Below, one piece after another: positions 1 to 7,944 of a stretch of 64,000 bases of DNA. A model generated the notes under the pieces. The model was not told the origin of the DNA and searched no databases. It was given only the letters and a program-made list of their open reading frames with translations. The DNA is taken from positions 32,537 to 96,536 of the forward strand of contig NZ_BMNH01000017.1 of the NCBI RefSeq assembly GCF_014646355.1. Reading direction: 5' to 3'. The position numbers and the translations under genes are program-made. Numbering within the stretch: the stretch's first letter is position 1; every line of letters begins with the position of its first letter. The DNA comes from Nonomuraea cavernae (GTDB lineage Bacteria > Actinomycetota > Actinomycetes > Streptosporangiales > Streptosporangiaceae).

Positions 1-358
1 TCTGGGCCAGCAGCTTGTCCACGGACTGCGACGCGATGTTCGTCGTCGTGTCACCCGAGTCGGTGTGAATGTTGACGACCGGCTTGCCGAGCACGCCACC
101 GGCCTCGTTGATCTCCTTGACCGCCACGTCCACACCGGCGATCTCGGGCGGGCCGAGGAAGGCCAGCGAACCGGTCTGAGGAAGCAGTGTGCCGAGGGTC
201 AGCGTGCCGTCACCCTTGGCCGCGGGAGCCGCCGATGATGGCGCCGCCGAATCGGATGGTTGGGTGGCGGTGTCACTGCCACCACCGCAAGCTGTCAGAG
301 CGAGGCTGGTGGCAGCCACGACAGCAAGCGCCCGCCCCACGGGAGCAATGCGGATCAT
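1..358 (-). CDS. Branched-chain amino acid ABC transporter substrate-binding lipoprotein, N-terminal part (cut by window edge)
   Basis: Leftward gene; only its first ~119 codons are inside the window. It encodes a periplasmic-type LivK/Leu-Ile-Val-binding family protein that would deliver amino acids to an ABC permease. The N-terminus is a lipoprotein signal with lipobox LTAC followed by GGGSDTAT, then a low-complexity Ser/Ala/Pro linker and the conserved start of the binding fold (TLLPQTGSLAFLGPP, NEAGGVLGKPV, SGDTTTNIA). The ATG at 358 is preceded by AAGGAGA at 6-nt spacing. It is strikingly similar (about 80% of residues by eye) to the complete paralogue at 1402-2697, so the two look like a tandem duplication separated by one unrelated gene. 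The truncation is only the window boundary. Confidence 0.9.
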   Translation of the reverse strand, partial: MIRIAPVGRALAVVAATSLALTACGGGSDTATQPSDSAAPSSAAPAAKGDGTLTLGTLLPQTGSLAFLGPPEIAGVDVAVKEINEAGGVLGKPVVNIHTDSGDTTTNIASQSVDKLLAQ

Positions 359-546
359 GAAGCGTCTCCTTCATCTCCAGGCCGGGATCCGGCGACACCG
401 CCGACGTTCCCGAACGAATGACGGAAACGTACAAAACTGCTGGGTACTCCAACCAGATGCCGGAACGAACTGTCGGCACTTGGATGCGGAGTCGTAATCA
501 GTCCTCAACTTACGAGAGCTGCACATGCGTGCCTAATGTGCCTTGG

Positions 547-1398
547 GTGAAGCGCACCACGGCACTCGTCGCCTCCGCCGTCCTCCTTTCCGGATGCGCG
601 GCGGCCCAGCAACCCGTCCAGCCCTCCACGGATCCCCCCGCAGGCGTCAGCGTCTCACTCGGGCAATGGCGCTCCGACGAGGCCGTCCACAGGCTCCAGG
701 TGGCCGTCCGCAACACCACGGACACGCCCGTCTACTTCTCCGACCTGCAACTCGTCACCCCCGATTTCGCCACGGTCCCGCCCGAGCCCGCCGACGCCAC
801 CATCAAGCGCACCCAACGCACCGACCTGCCCATCCCGTTCGGCGCCGCCGCCTGCCCCCCCGACGGCCTGCCCGCCGGCTCACGGCCCGCCACCGTCGTG
901 GCCCGCCTCCGCACCGGCTCCGAACCGCTACGCAAGGTCGTCTTCGCGTTACCAGCCTCCGACCCGCTGCTCAGCAGGCTGCTGCGCGACGAATGCTCGG
1001 AACACCTCATCAAGCAGGCCGCGGACATCTCCTTCGGCCCCACCTGGACACGGGACGGCAAGAAGACGCGGGCCACCCTCGTGCTCAGCCGCCGCGGCAC
1101 CGGCACGGTCACCGTCAACTCGATCGACGGCACCAGCCACTACATCATCGCCCCCGAACGCAAACGGCGCCCCCTCGTCACCCTGGACGCGAACGCCCAG
1201 CGGACGGAGACGCCGGTCGTGATCACCCCCGGCCGCTGCGACCCGCACGCGTTCGCCGAGGCCAAGAAGGCGTTCCTGTTCCCCGTACGGGCCACCGTCG
1301 ACGGAGGCGAGGAACGCGTCATCATCGTGCAGCCGCCCAAGCCGCAGCAGGATCGCCTCATCCACTTCGCGCTGGAGGTGTGCGGCCTGGACGGCTGA
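547..1398 (+). CDS. Putative secreted lipoprotein, function unknown
   Basis: About 283 residues. From the GTG at 547 the product begins VKRTTALVASAVLLSGC, a short basic n-region, hydrophobic core and lipobox LLSG-C, so a lipid-anchored extracytoplasmic protein is expected. The mature part (SVSLGQWRSDEAVHRLQVAVRNTTDTPVYFSDLQL) reads like a beta-sandwich domain with an ADxTIKRTQRTDLPIPFG segment and two later cysteines in CDPHAF and EVCGLDG. I do not recognise the family. An in-frame GTG at 538 is an alternative start; no good Shine-Dalgarno precedes either, so translation may be leaderless or weak. It sits divergently between two paralogous LivK-like genes, and its stop lies 3 nt before the convergent stop of the second one. 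Confidence 0.75.
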   Translation: MKRTTALVASAVLLSGCAAAQQPVQPSTDPPAGVSVSLGQWRSDEAVHRLQVAVRNTTDTPVYFSDLQLVTPDFATVPPEPADATIKRTQRTDLPIPFGAAACPPDGLPAGSRPATVVARLRTGSEPLRKVVFALPASDPLLSRLLRDECSEHLIKQAADISFGPTWTRDGKKTRATLVLSRRGTGTVTVNSIDGTSHYIIAPERKRRPLVTLDANAQRTETPVVITPGRCDPHAFAEAKKAFLFPVRATVDGGEERVIIVQPPKPQQDRLIHFALEVCGLDG

Positions 1399-1401
1399 GA
1401 C

Positions 1402-2697
1402 TCAACCCTCGATGTTGCCGGTGCGGTACTCCAGGGCCTTGGCCGCGTAGGTGTTCTTCTCGGAGTACTCGTAGATGCCGATCGTGGCGACGGCCGGGTC
1501 ACCGGCCTCGTTGAACTCGACCGGACCGCTCACGCCGTCGTAGTCGATGTCCTTGCCCGCCTTGATCAGCTCGACGCAGGACTTGAAGTCGTTGCACTTC
1601 TCGCCGCCCTTGCTGACCTCGGCCAGCTTCGCGGCGATGTCGGTGCCCGCGTCGCTCTTGGCGGCCTCGGCCGCCAGGGCGATCAGGTTGGCGGCGTCGT
1701 ACGCCTCCGCGGCATAGGTGAAGTCGTTGAGGTCGGCGTCGACTCCCTTGAGCTTCTCGATGAACGCCTCGGGCGCGGCCGCCCCCGGAATCGTGCCCTT
1801 GACGCCCGTCAGCGTGCCCTTGGGCATCTTGGTGTACGCCGTGTTGGACATGTTGCCGTCGACCATGTACCACTTGACCTTGTCGGTCGTGAGGCTCTGC
1901 TTGACCAGCTCCTGCACCACCTTGGCGGTCTCCTCGAACCCGATCAGCACCACGGCCTTCGGGTTCTTGGCCTTGACCTTGGCCACGTCGGCCGAGAAGT
2001 CGGCCGCCTTCGGGTCGTAGTCGACCCGCTCCACGACCTGCGCCCCGGCCTCCTCGGCCGTCTTGGTGACCTGGTCGGCCAGCCCGGTGCCGTAGGAGTC
2101 CTGCATCGCCAGGATCGCGATCGTGTCGTTGCCGTCGGCCGCGACGAGGTCGCCCAGCACCCGGCCCTGCAGCTTGTCCGGCGGAGCCGTACGGAAGTAG
2201 AGGCCGTCGTCCTCGATCGTGGTGAACTTGTCGGAGGTGTTGGCGGGCGAGAACTGCACCACGCCGGCGCCCGTGATCTTGTCGATCACCGACTCCGACA
2301 CCGACGACGACGCGGCGCCGATGATGGCGTCGGCCTGCTGCGTCAGCAGCTTGTCCACGGACTGGGCCGCGATGTTCGTCGTCGTGTCACCCGAGTCGCT
2401 GTGGATCTTCGTGACCGGCTTGCCGAGCACGCCACCGGCCTCGTTGATCTCCTTGACCGCCAGGTCCACACCGGCGAACTCGGGCGGCCCCAGGAACGCC
2501 AGTGAGCCGGTCTGCGGCAACAGCGTGCCGAGCGTCAGCGTGCCGTCACCCTTCGCCGCCGGAGCCGCCGAGGACGGCGCGGCGGCGGACTCGGTCGCGG
2601 GCGAGGCCGTGTCGCCACCGCCACCACAGGCGGTCAGAGCCAGGCACGCCGCGGCGGCGGCGGCCAGCACGCGCCCGGACGGAGCAATGCGGATCAT
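1402..2697 (-). CDS. Branched-chain amino acid ABC transporter substrate-binding lipoprotein (LivK-like)
   Basis: 431 residues, usual for the family. It binds branched-chain or related amino acids outside the membrane for a LivHMGF-type permease. The signal peptide ends in lipobox LTAC, followed by an Ala/Ser/Pro linker and the type I periplasmic-binding fold (GTLLPQTGSLAFLGPP near residue 60, VYFRTAPPDKLQG, LAMQDSYGTGLADQ, VVLIGFEETAKVV, AAEAYDAANLIALAAEA). An ATG at 2697 is chosen over TTG at 2700 because GGGAG lies 7 nt upstream. No permease or ATPase gene is adjacent here. The gene at 1-358 is its close paralogue, which suggests duplicated uptake proteins with diverged ligand or expression. 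Confidence 0.92.
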   Translation of the reverse strand: MIRIAPSGRVLAAAAAACLALTACGGGGDTASPATESAAAPSSAAPAAKGDGTLTLGTLLPQTGSLAFLGPPEFAGVDLAVKEINEAGGVLGKPVTKIHSDSGDTTTNIAAQSVDKLLTQQADAIIGAASSSVSESVIDKITGAGVVQFSPANTSDKFTTIEDDGLYFRTAPPDKLQGRVLGDLVAADGNDTIAILAMQDSYGTGLADQVTKTAEEAGAQVVERVDYDPKAADFSADVAKVKAKNPKAVVLIGFEETAKVVQELVKQSLTTDKVKWYMVDGNMSNTAYTKMPKGTLTGVKGTIPGAAAPEAFIEKLKGVDADLNDFTYAAEAYDAANLIALAAEAAKSDAGTDIAAKLAEVSKGGEKCNDFKSCVELIKAGKDIDYDGVSGPVEFNEAGDPAVATIGIYEYSEKNTYAAKALEYRTGNIEG

Positions 2698-2885
2698 CAA
2701 TGAACTCCCTTATTCCGGCACGGGAACGATCTCCCGCACCGCGTTTTCCAAGCTCAGCATGCCTGGCCGGGAGAACGATTGGGGCTTTTGTCCGACTTTT
2801 ATGCTGATTCGTAATGTCCCAAACAGGACGACGGAACGCTCCAAACGGTCACCGCACAGCCCGAACGCGGGGCCGCCGCACTCGC

Positions 2886-3470
2886 TCAGCCGCGCTCGCC
2901 GGCGTCGTCGATGACGATCTGGGCCACCTCGCGCATGCTCAGCCGGCGGTCCATCGACGCCTTCTGGATCCACCGGAACGCCTGCGGCTCACTCCAGCCG
3001 TGCCCCGTCATCAACAGCCCCTTGGCCCGCTCGACCAGCTTCCTGGTCTCCAGCCGCTCGGACAGGGTGGAGACCTCCTTGGAGAGCGCCACCATCTCCT
3101 CGTGCCTGCTGACCGCCATCTCGATCGCCGGCACCAGGTCGGCCTTGGTGAAGGGCTTGACCAGGTAGGCCATCGCCCCCGCGTCCCTGGCCCGCTCGAC
3201 CAGGTCACGCTGGGAGAACGCGGTGAGGATGAGACACGGCGCGATCCTGTCGGCCACGATCCGCTCGGCGGCGGAGATGCCGTCGAGCACGGGCATCTTG
3301 ACGTCGAGGATGACCAGGTCGGGCTTGAGCTCGGCGGCCAGCTGGATCGCCCGCTCACCGTCACCGGCCTCGCCCACGACGACGTAACCGTCCTCCTGGA
3401 GCATCTCCTTGAGGTCGAGGCGGATCAGGGCCTCGTCTTCCGCGATCACCACTCGTCGCTGCGTACTCAC
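2886..3470 (-). CDS. pdtaR: ANTAR-domain response regulator (PdtaR-like)
   Basis: 194 residues. The N-terminal receiver domain (1-120) has the acidic pair in IAEDEALIR, phospho-acceptor Asp in LVILDVKMPVLDG, a Thr in LTAFSQ and Lys in VKPFTK. The C-terminal ANTAR domain (about 135-190: LETRKLVERAKGLLM, AFRWIQKASMDRRLSMREVAQIV) is the RNA-binding antitermination module. Members such as mycobacterial PdtaR (Rv1626) work with the histidine kinase PdtaS and bind tandem-hairpin RNAs to prevent transcription termination. No kinase gene is adjacent, which is normal for this orphan-like regulator. The GTG start has no strong ribosome-binding site. Nearness to pyk and livK-type genes is a conserved actinobacterial arrangement from memory. 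Confidence 0.93.
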   Translation of the reverse strand: MSTQRRVVIAEDEALIRLDLKEMLQEDGYVVVGEAGDGERAIQLAAELKPDLVILDVKMPVLDGISAAERIVADRIAPCLILTAFSQRDLVERARDAGAMAYLVKPFTKADLVPAIEMAVSRHEEMVALSKEVSTLSERLETRKLVERAKGLLMTGHGWSEPQAFRWIQKASMDRRLSMREVAQIVIDDAGERG

Positions 3471-3582
3471 GAGCAGAAGAGTACAGATGTCCGCTAGATT
3501 AGAGCCACGTCGGCACCCCTGGCAGCTCCGTTCCCGCTTGGGCCTGCACGACGGATAGATCCGGACAAGTCCGGATAGATCA

Positions 3583-3665
3583 GCCGGAATGGTGGAATGG
3601 CAGACACTGACGTCTCAAAAGCGTCTGCTCGAAAGAGCGTGCGGGTTCGAATCCCGCTTCCGGCA
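3583..3665 (+). tRNA. tRNA-Leu (anticodon CAA)
   Basis: The acceptor arms GCCGGAA (3583-3589) and TTCCGGC (3658-3664) pair perfectly and are followed by discriminator A. The anticodon arm GACGT-CTCAAAA-GCGTC gives anticodon CAA, reading UUG. A long variable arm (TGCTC-GAAA-GAGCG) marks a class II tRNA, and the T arm GCGGG-TTCGAAT-CCCGC is canonical. The 3' CCA is not encoded (ACCT follows). UUG is a rare leucine codon in such GC-rich genomes. Confidence 0.96.
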
Positions 3666-3712
3666 CCTGTGATCGAGCCGAAACTGTCGGTGACGATCGG
3701 CATGCTCACCCC

Positions 3713-4477
3713 ATGCATCCTCATGAGACCGTAGATCGCGCCCTTCGACTCTCGGCTCAGGGCCTGCCCGATCGCCAGGTCGCCGCGCTGTGCGGCGTCT
3801 CCGCGAGCACGGTCCGGCGATGGCGGACCGGCGCCGGGCGCGCCCATGTGACGCCCAATCCCCGGCGCCACAGCTGCCCGCGCTGCCATGGCCGCGACCT
3901 CGACGGCGACGCCTACGCCCACCTTCTCGGCCTCTATCTGGGCGACGGACACCTCGTACGCTGCCGCAAGCAGGTGTTCCAGCTCTCCCTGTTCTGCGGG
4001 GACACCTGGCCCGGCCTGATCGACGAGGCCGCGGCCGCGATGGCACGGGTGATGCCCACCTCATCCGTGAGCCGCCGGCAGCGCATCGGCTGCACCGAGG
4101 TCAAGAGCTACGCCAAGCACTGGCCGTGCCTGTTCCCGCAACACGGGCCAGGCGCCAAACACCGGCGGGCGATCAGGCTCGCCGACTGGCAGCAGGAGAT
4201 CGTCTCCGCGCACCCGGGGCGGTTCGTCAGGGGGCTGATGCACTCCGACGGCTATCGGGGGATCAACCACATCCGGCGCGTGCTGCCGAGCGGCGAGCGC
4301 CGGTACGCGTACCCGCGCTACCTGTTCAAGAACGAGTCGGCCGACATCCTCGCCCTGTGCGGCGAGGCGCTCGACCTGCTCGACGTCGCCTGGCGCTACA
4401 ACAAGCGCAACGAGATCTCGGTCGCCCGCGGGGAGGCGGTGGAGCGGCTGGACGAGTTCGTCGGGCCGAAATACTGA
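3713..4477 (+). CDS. Helix-turn-helix protein with a zinc-ribbon-like CxxC and a LAGLIDADG-type core
   Basis: 254 residues, starting 48 nt after the tRNA-Leu. Residues 5-40 form a Homeodomain-like HTH (LPDRQVAALCGVSASTVRRWR). Residues 55-60 contain CPRCHG. Two LAGLIDADG-like helices follow: LLGLYLGDGH at 71-80 and FVRGLMHSDGY at 171-181, each with the acidic residue expected in metal-dependent homing endonucleases. The C-terminus ends in a basic and aromatic segment with DEFVGPKY. I recall similar annotated actinobacterial proteins of unclear role, so a domesticated homing-endonuclease fold used as a DNA-binding regulator is plausible, but activity cannot be judged. No Shine-Dalgarno precedes the ATG. 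The fold type, not necessarily ancestry, is shared with the DnaE intein at 55426-56586. Confidence 0.8.
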   Translation: MHPHETVDRALRLSAQGLPDRQVAALCGVSASTVRRWRTGAGRAHVTPNPRRHSCPRCHGRDLDGDAYAHLLGLYLGDGHLVRCRKQVFQLSLFCGDTWPGLIDEAAAAMARVMPTSSVSRRQRIGCTEVKSYAKHWPCLFPQHGPGAKHRRAIRLADWQQEIVSAHPGRFVRGLMHSDGYRGINHIRRVLPSGERRYAYPRYLFKNESADILALCGEALDLLDVAWRYNKRNEISVARGEAVERLDEFVGPKY

Positions 4478-4619
4478 CCTGCGGGCGGGCGGGTGGACAT
4501 TTTCGGGCAAAGAGATGACAGCGATGTCCGGGTATGCGGCTTATAGCGCAGTATGGCGCGGAGTAGCCGCCGCGAAGATCGGTGATGTACCGAGGAGAGA
4601 CACTGGGAGGTGGGCCCCG

Positions 4620-5039
4620 ATGCCGTTGAGCGTGGCAGCGCGTGAAGCGTTCCTGGCCGAGTCGCACATCGCGGCGGTGGCCGTCGACGCGGGCTCCGGG
4701 CGCGGGCCGCTCAACGTCCCCGTCTGGTACGACTACAGCCCCGGCGGGGAGGTGCGGTTCCTGACCGACGGCGAGTCACTCAAGGCCCGGCTGATCTTCA
4801 AGGCGGGCCGGTTCTCGCTGCTGGCGCAGCGGGCCAGCCCCACCTACCGCTACGTCGCGGTCGAAGGTCCCGTCGTGGCGTCGGCGCCCACCACCCTGGA
4901 CGAGCTCGCTCAGATCGCGGCCCGCTACCTGCCTCCGGACGCGGTGCCCGGCTACGTGGACAGCTCCGACACGAGGGCACTGGTGACGTTCAGAATGCGG
5001 CCGGAGCGGTGGCTGTCGGCCGACCTGGGCGCCCTCTGA
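4620..5039 (+). CDS. Pyridoxamine 5'-phosphate oxidase-fold (PPOX/FDOR) family protein
   Basis: 139 residues. The split beta-barrel flavin- or F420-binding fold is suggested by AFLAESHIAAVAVDAG, PLNVPVWYDYSPGGEVRFLTDGESLKARLI, GRFSLLAQRASPTYRYVAVEGPV and the C-terminal TFRMRPERWLSADL. Such proteins reduce or bind small molecules using FMN or F420; the substrate here is unknown. The ATG at 4620 has GGAGG 9 nt upstream. It reads toward dapD, whose start is 37 nt downstream; co-transcription is possible. Confidence 0.85.
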   Translation: MPLSVAAREAFLAESHIAAVAVDAGSGRGPLNVPVWYDYSPGGEVRFLTDGESLKARLIFKAGRFSLLAQRASPTYRYVAVEGPVVASAPTTLDELAQIAARYLPPDAVPGYVDSSDTRALVTFRMRPERWLSADLGAL

Positions 5040-5076
5040 CCGGCGGCGACCCCTCGTTGACGGTATTTTGGGGCCT

Positions 5077-6042
5077 GTGACTGCTTTCGATCCCACCGTG
5101 ACCGGCGCGCACGCCGTCGGACTCGCCACCATCGCCACCGACGGCACCGTGCTCGACACCTGGTTTCCCGCGCCCGAGCTGGGCGACCCGCCCGTCGTCG
5201 GCACCGAGCGGCTCGACGCCGCCGAGGCCGGTGAGCTGGCCTCGCTGATCGGCTCCGACCCCGCCAGAGGCGTCGAGACGGTGGCGGTGCGCACCGGCAT
5301 CGCCAAGCTCTCCGAGGCGCCGGTGGACGCGCACGACGCCTATCTCCGGCTGCACCTGCTCTCCGCCCGTCTGGTCCGGCCGCACGGGCTGAACCTGGAC
5401 GGCGTGTTCGGGCTGCTGGCGAACGTGGTGTGGACCAACCACGGGCCATGCGCGGTGGAGGGGTTCGAGCGGACCCGCCTCAGGTTGCGCGCCGCCAGGG
5501 GCGCGGTGACGGTGTACGGGGTGGACAAGTTCCCGAGGATGGTCGACTACGTGATGCCGTCGGGCGTGCGCGTGGCCGACGCCGACCGGGTGCGTCTCGG
5601 CGCGCACCTCGCCTCGGGCACGACGGTGATGCACGAGGGGTTCGTGAACTTCAACGCCGGCACCCTCGGCGCCTCCATGGTCGAGGGCCGCATCTCGGCG
5701 GGCGTGGTCGTCGGCGACGGCTCCGACGTGGGCGGCGGCGCCTCGATCATGGGCACGCTGTCGGGCGGCGGCAAGCAGGTCATCTCCATCGGCGAGCGCT
5801 GCCTGCTGGGGGCCAACGCCGGTGTGGGCATCTCGCTGGGCGACGACTGCGTGGTGGAGGCCGGCCTGTACGTGACGGCCGGCACGAAGGTGACCCTGCC
5901 GGACGGCGCCACGGTCAAGGCCGGGGAGCTGTCGGGCGCCGGCGGATGGTTGTTCCGCCGCAACTCCCAGACGGGCGCCGTCGAGGCGGTGCGCCGCGCT
6001 GGGATGGGCATCGAGCTGAACGAGGCCCTGCACCAGAACTGA
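5077..6042 (+). CDS. dapD: 2,3,4,5-tetrahydropyridine-2,6-dicarboxylate N-succinyltransferase
   Basis: 321 residues. It succinylates tetrahydrodipicolinate in the lysine/meso-diaminopimelate pathway that feeds peptidoglycan. The sequence shows the actinobacterial DapD type: an N-terminal domain (TAFDPTVTGAHAVGLATI) and a left-handed beta-helix with hexapeptide repeats (VRLGAHLASGTTVMHEGFVN, GTLGASMVEGRISAGVVVGDG, CLLGANAGVGISLGDDCVVEAGLYVT). The motif GGGASIMGTLSGGGK is diagnostic of this branch. GTG at 5077 is preferred over TTG at 5068. The gene is followed by a strong hairpin (6051-6077) shared with the convergent pyk. Confidence 0.96.
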   Translation: MTAFDPTVTGAHAVGLATIATDGTVLDTWFPAPELGDPPVVGTERLDAAEAGELASLIGSDPARGVETVAVRTGIAKLSEAPVDAHDAYLRLHLLSARLVRPHGLNLDGVFGLLANVVWTNHGPCAVEGFERTRLRLRAARGAVTVYGVDKFPRMVDYVMPSGVRVADADRVRLGAHLASGTTVMHEGFVNFNAGTLGASMVEGRISAGVVVGDGSDVGGGASIMGTLSGGGKQVISIGERCLLGANAGVGISLGDDCVVEAGLYVTAGTKVTLPDGATVKAGELSGAGGWLFRRNSQTGAVEAVRRAGMGIELNEALHQN

Positions 6043-6050
6043 CCCTGTCG

Positions 6051-6077
6051 GGCCCGGCACCTGCCTGGTGCCGGGCC
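6051..6077. terminator. Hairpin between convergent dapD and pyk
   Basis: An 11-bp perfect stem, GGCCCGGCACC / GGTGCCGGGCC, with a 5-nt loop (TGCCT) lies 8 nt after the dapD stop and 50 nt after the pyk stop on the other strand. There is no T-tract on either side, as is common for high-GC actinobacterial terminators; it could serve both genes. Confidence 0.7.
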
Positions 6078-6085
6078 GGTGTGCC

Positions 6086-6136
6086 GGGCTCACTGGCGGG
6101 CTCAGCTGGCGGGCTCAGTTGGCGGGCTCAGTTGGC
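6086..6136. repeat. Short tandem repeat, ~13-nt unit, four copies
   Basis: Consecutive copies of a unit close to GGGCTCAGTTGGC: 6086-6097 (12 nt), 6098-6110, 6111-6123 and 6124-6136, the last two identical. The array runs into the final codons and stop of pyk (stop at 6128-6130), so repeat slippage could alter the pyk C-terminus. Confidence 0.8.
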
Positions 6137-7558
6137 GTGGGAGACCGCGGAGCCGATGGTGTGGACCCGCAGGGCGTTGGTGGAGCCGGGGGTGCCGGGA
6201 GGCGAGCCGGCCACGATGACCACCTTGTCGCCCTTCTCCAGCCGTCCGAGGGACAGCAGCGAGGCCTCGACCTGGCGCACCATGTCGTCGGTGTGGTGGA
6301 CGAACGGCACCTGGAACGTCTCGACCCCCCACGTCAGGGAGAGCTGGCCGCGTACGTGGGCGGCGGAGGTGAACGCGAGCAGCGGGATCGGCGAGCGGTA
6401 GCGGGCGAGGCGGCGGGCGGTCTCGCCGGACATCGTGAACGCCACCAGCGCCTTGGCCCCGACGATGGCGCCGACCTCGGCGGCGGCGCGGGCGATGGCG
6501 CCGCCGGTGGTCTCGGGCATGCGTTCGAGGGTGTGGGTGGCGTGCAGCGAGGCCTTCTCGGCGGCGCAGGCGATGCGGTCCATGGTGGCGACGGACTCGA
6601 TCGGGTAGTTGCCCACGGAGGTCTCGCCGGACAGCATGACGGCGTCGGCGCCGTCCATGACGGCGTAGGCGACGTCGGAGGCCTCGGCCCGGGTGGGCCG
6701 GGGGGCGCTCATCATCGAGTCGAGCATCTGGGTGGCGACGATGACCGGGCGGGCCTTCTCGCGGCAGAGCTCGATGATGCGCCGCTGGACGATCGGCACC
6801 TGCTCCAGGGGCAGCTCGACGCCGAGGTCGCCGCGGGCGACCATGATGCCGTCGAAGGCCTCGACGATCTCGGGGAGGCGGTCGACGGCCTGCGGCTTCT
6901 CGATCTTGGCGAGCAGCGGGAGGCGGACGGCCTCCTGCTCCATGATGTTGCGCACCACGTCGGCGTCGGAGGGGCGGCGGACGAACGACAGGGCGATCAT
7001 GTCGCAGCCGGTGCGGAGCGCCCAGCGCAGGTCGGCTTCGTCCTTGTCGGTGAGGGCGGGGGCGCTGACGTTGACGCCGGGCAGGTTGAGGCCCTTGTTG
7101 TCGGAGATCATGCCGCCGATGACGACGCGGGTGACGACCCGGTCGCCCTCGACGCGGGTGACCTCGAGCACGAGGCGGCCGTCGTCGACCAGGATGGTGT
7201 CGCCGGGGCGGACGTCGCCCGGCAGGCCCTTGTAGGTGGTGGAGACCTGCTCGCGGTCGCCGGGGACGTCCTCGGTGGTGATGGCGAAGACGTCGCCGAA
7301 TCCGAGTCGTACGGGGCCTTCCTCGAACCTGCCGACGCGGATCTTGGGCCCCTGGAGGTCTGCCAGGATGCCTACGCCCCGGCCGAGGTCGGCCGCCACC
7401 TCCCTGACCCGGTCGTACACCTCTCTGTGCAGGTCATGGTTGCCATGGCTGAGGTTGAACCGTGCCACGTCCATGCCCGCGGAGATCAGCTCGCGGAGGC
7501 GTTCGGGTGATGAGGTGGCAGGGCCCAGGGTGCAGACGATCTTCGCGCGACGAGTCAC
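6128..7558 (-). CDS. pyk: Pyruvate kinase
   Basis: 476 residues. It converts phosphoenolpyruvate and ADP to pyruvate and ATP, the last step of glycolysis. Visible motifs: N-terminal RRAKIVCTLGPATSS, DVARFNLSHG, the catalytic-loop MVARGDLGVELP with its preceding lysine (LLAKIEKPQAV), the ATQMLDSM region, and AVMLSGETSVG, followed by the C-terminal domain (VAFTMSGETARRLARYR). GTG at 7558 begins VTRRAKIV with AGGA close upstream; longer upstream reading has no pyk homology. The stop overlaps the 13-nt tandem repeat. It is transcribed in the same direction as the genes upstream (to 15.9 kb), with 35 nt to the DUF2784 gene. Confidence 0.97.
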   Translation of the reverse strand: MTRRAKIVCTLGPATSSPERLRELISAGMDVARFNLSHGNHDLHREVYDRVREVAADLGRGVGILADLQGPKIRVGRFEEGPVRLGFGDVFAITTEDVPGDREQVSTTYKGLPGDVRPGDTILVDDGRLVLEVTRVEGDRVVTRVVIGGMISDNKGLNLPGVNVSAPALTDKDEADLRWALRTGCDMIALSFVRRPSDADVVRNIMEQEAVRLPLLAKIEKPQAVDRLPEIVEAFDGIMVARGDLGVELPLEQVPIVQRRIIELCREKARPVIVATQMLDSMMSAPRPTRAEASDVAYAVMDGADAVMLSGETSVGNYPIESVATMDRIACAAEKASLHATHTLERMPETTGGAIARAAAEVGAIVGAKALVAFTMSGETARRLARYRSPIPLLAFTSAAHVRGQLSLTWGVETFQVPFVHHTDDMVRQVEASLLSLGRLEKGDKVVIVAGSPPGTPGSTNALRVHTIGSAVSHAN

Positions 7559-7593
7559 AAGTCCTACCTTAATTGGTACAGACCACTTGGCAG

Positions 7594-7944
7594 TCACTGA
7601 CGCCGCAGAACGTAGCCGACGTAGGAGAACAACACGACAACGGCGACCGCCAGACGGGCGACGTTCGTGTACGCCTCCGGATAGACGACGCCTTCGAGGT
7701 AGTGGTCGATGAAGCCGGTGGGCGGCAGCCCTTCCAGCCCGGCCTGGCGGCGGGCCCAGTCCTCGACGTACGTGAGGGGGCAGTCGACGCCGGTGACGAT
7801 CGAGATCAGCCCCCAGCCGACGACCGCGAGGTGGGTCCAGATCGTACGCCGCCAGCGCCAGGCGATGAACCCGCCGAGTGCCAGGTAGGCGAGGAACGCG
7901 AAGTGCACCACCATCGCGGCGTCCGCGATGAGGCGATACATCAT
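7594..7944 (-). CDS. DUF2784 family small membrane protein
   Basis: 116 residues with about three to four membrane helices (LIADAAMVVHFAFLAYLALGG, THLAVVGWGLISIVTG, LAVAVVVLFSYVGYVL) and the family pattern CPLTYVEDWARRQAG...GFIDHYLEGVVYP. The function of DUF2784 is unknown. The ATG overlaps the stop of the upstream S8 peptidase gene as ATGA, implying translational coupling; pyk follows 35 nt downstream. Confidence 0.88.
   Translation of the reverse strand: MMYRLIADAAMVVHFAFLAYLALGGFIAWRWRRTIWTHLAVVGWGLISIVTGVDCPLTYVEDWARRQAGLEGLPPTGFIDHYLEGVVYPEAYTNVARLAVAVVVLFSYVGYVLRRQ

Noticed and set aside
3494..3952. Open frame crossing the tRNA-Leu on the minus strand
   Set aside because: It overlaps a well-formed tRNA and the HTH/LAGLIDADG gene and has no recognisable domain.
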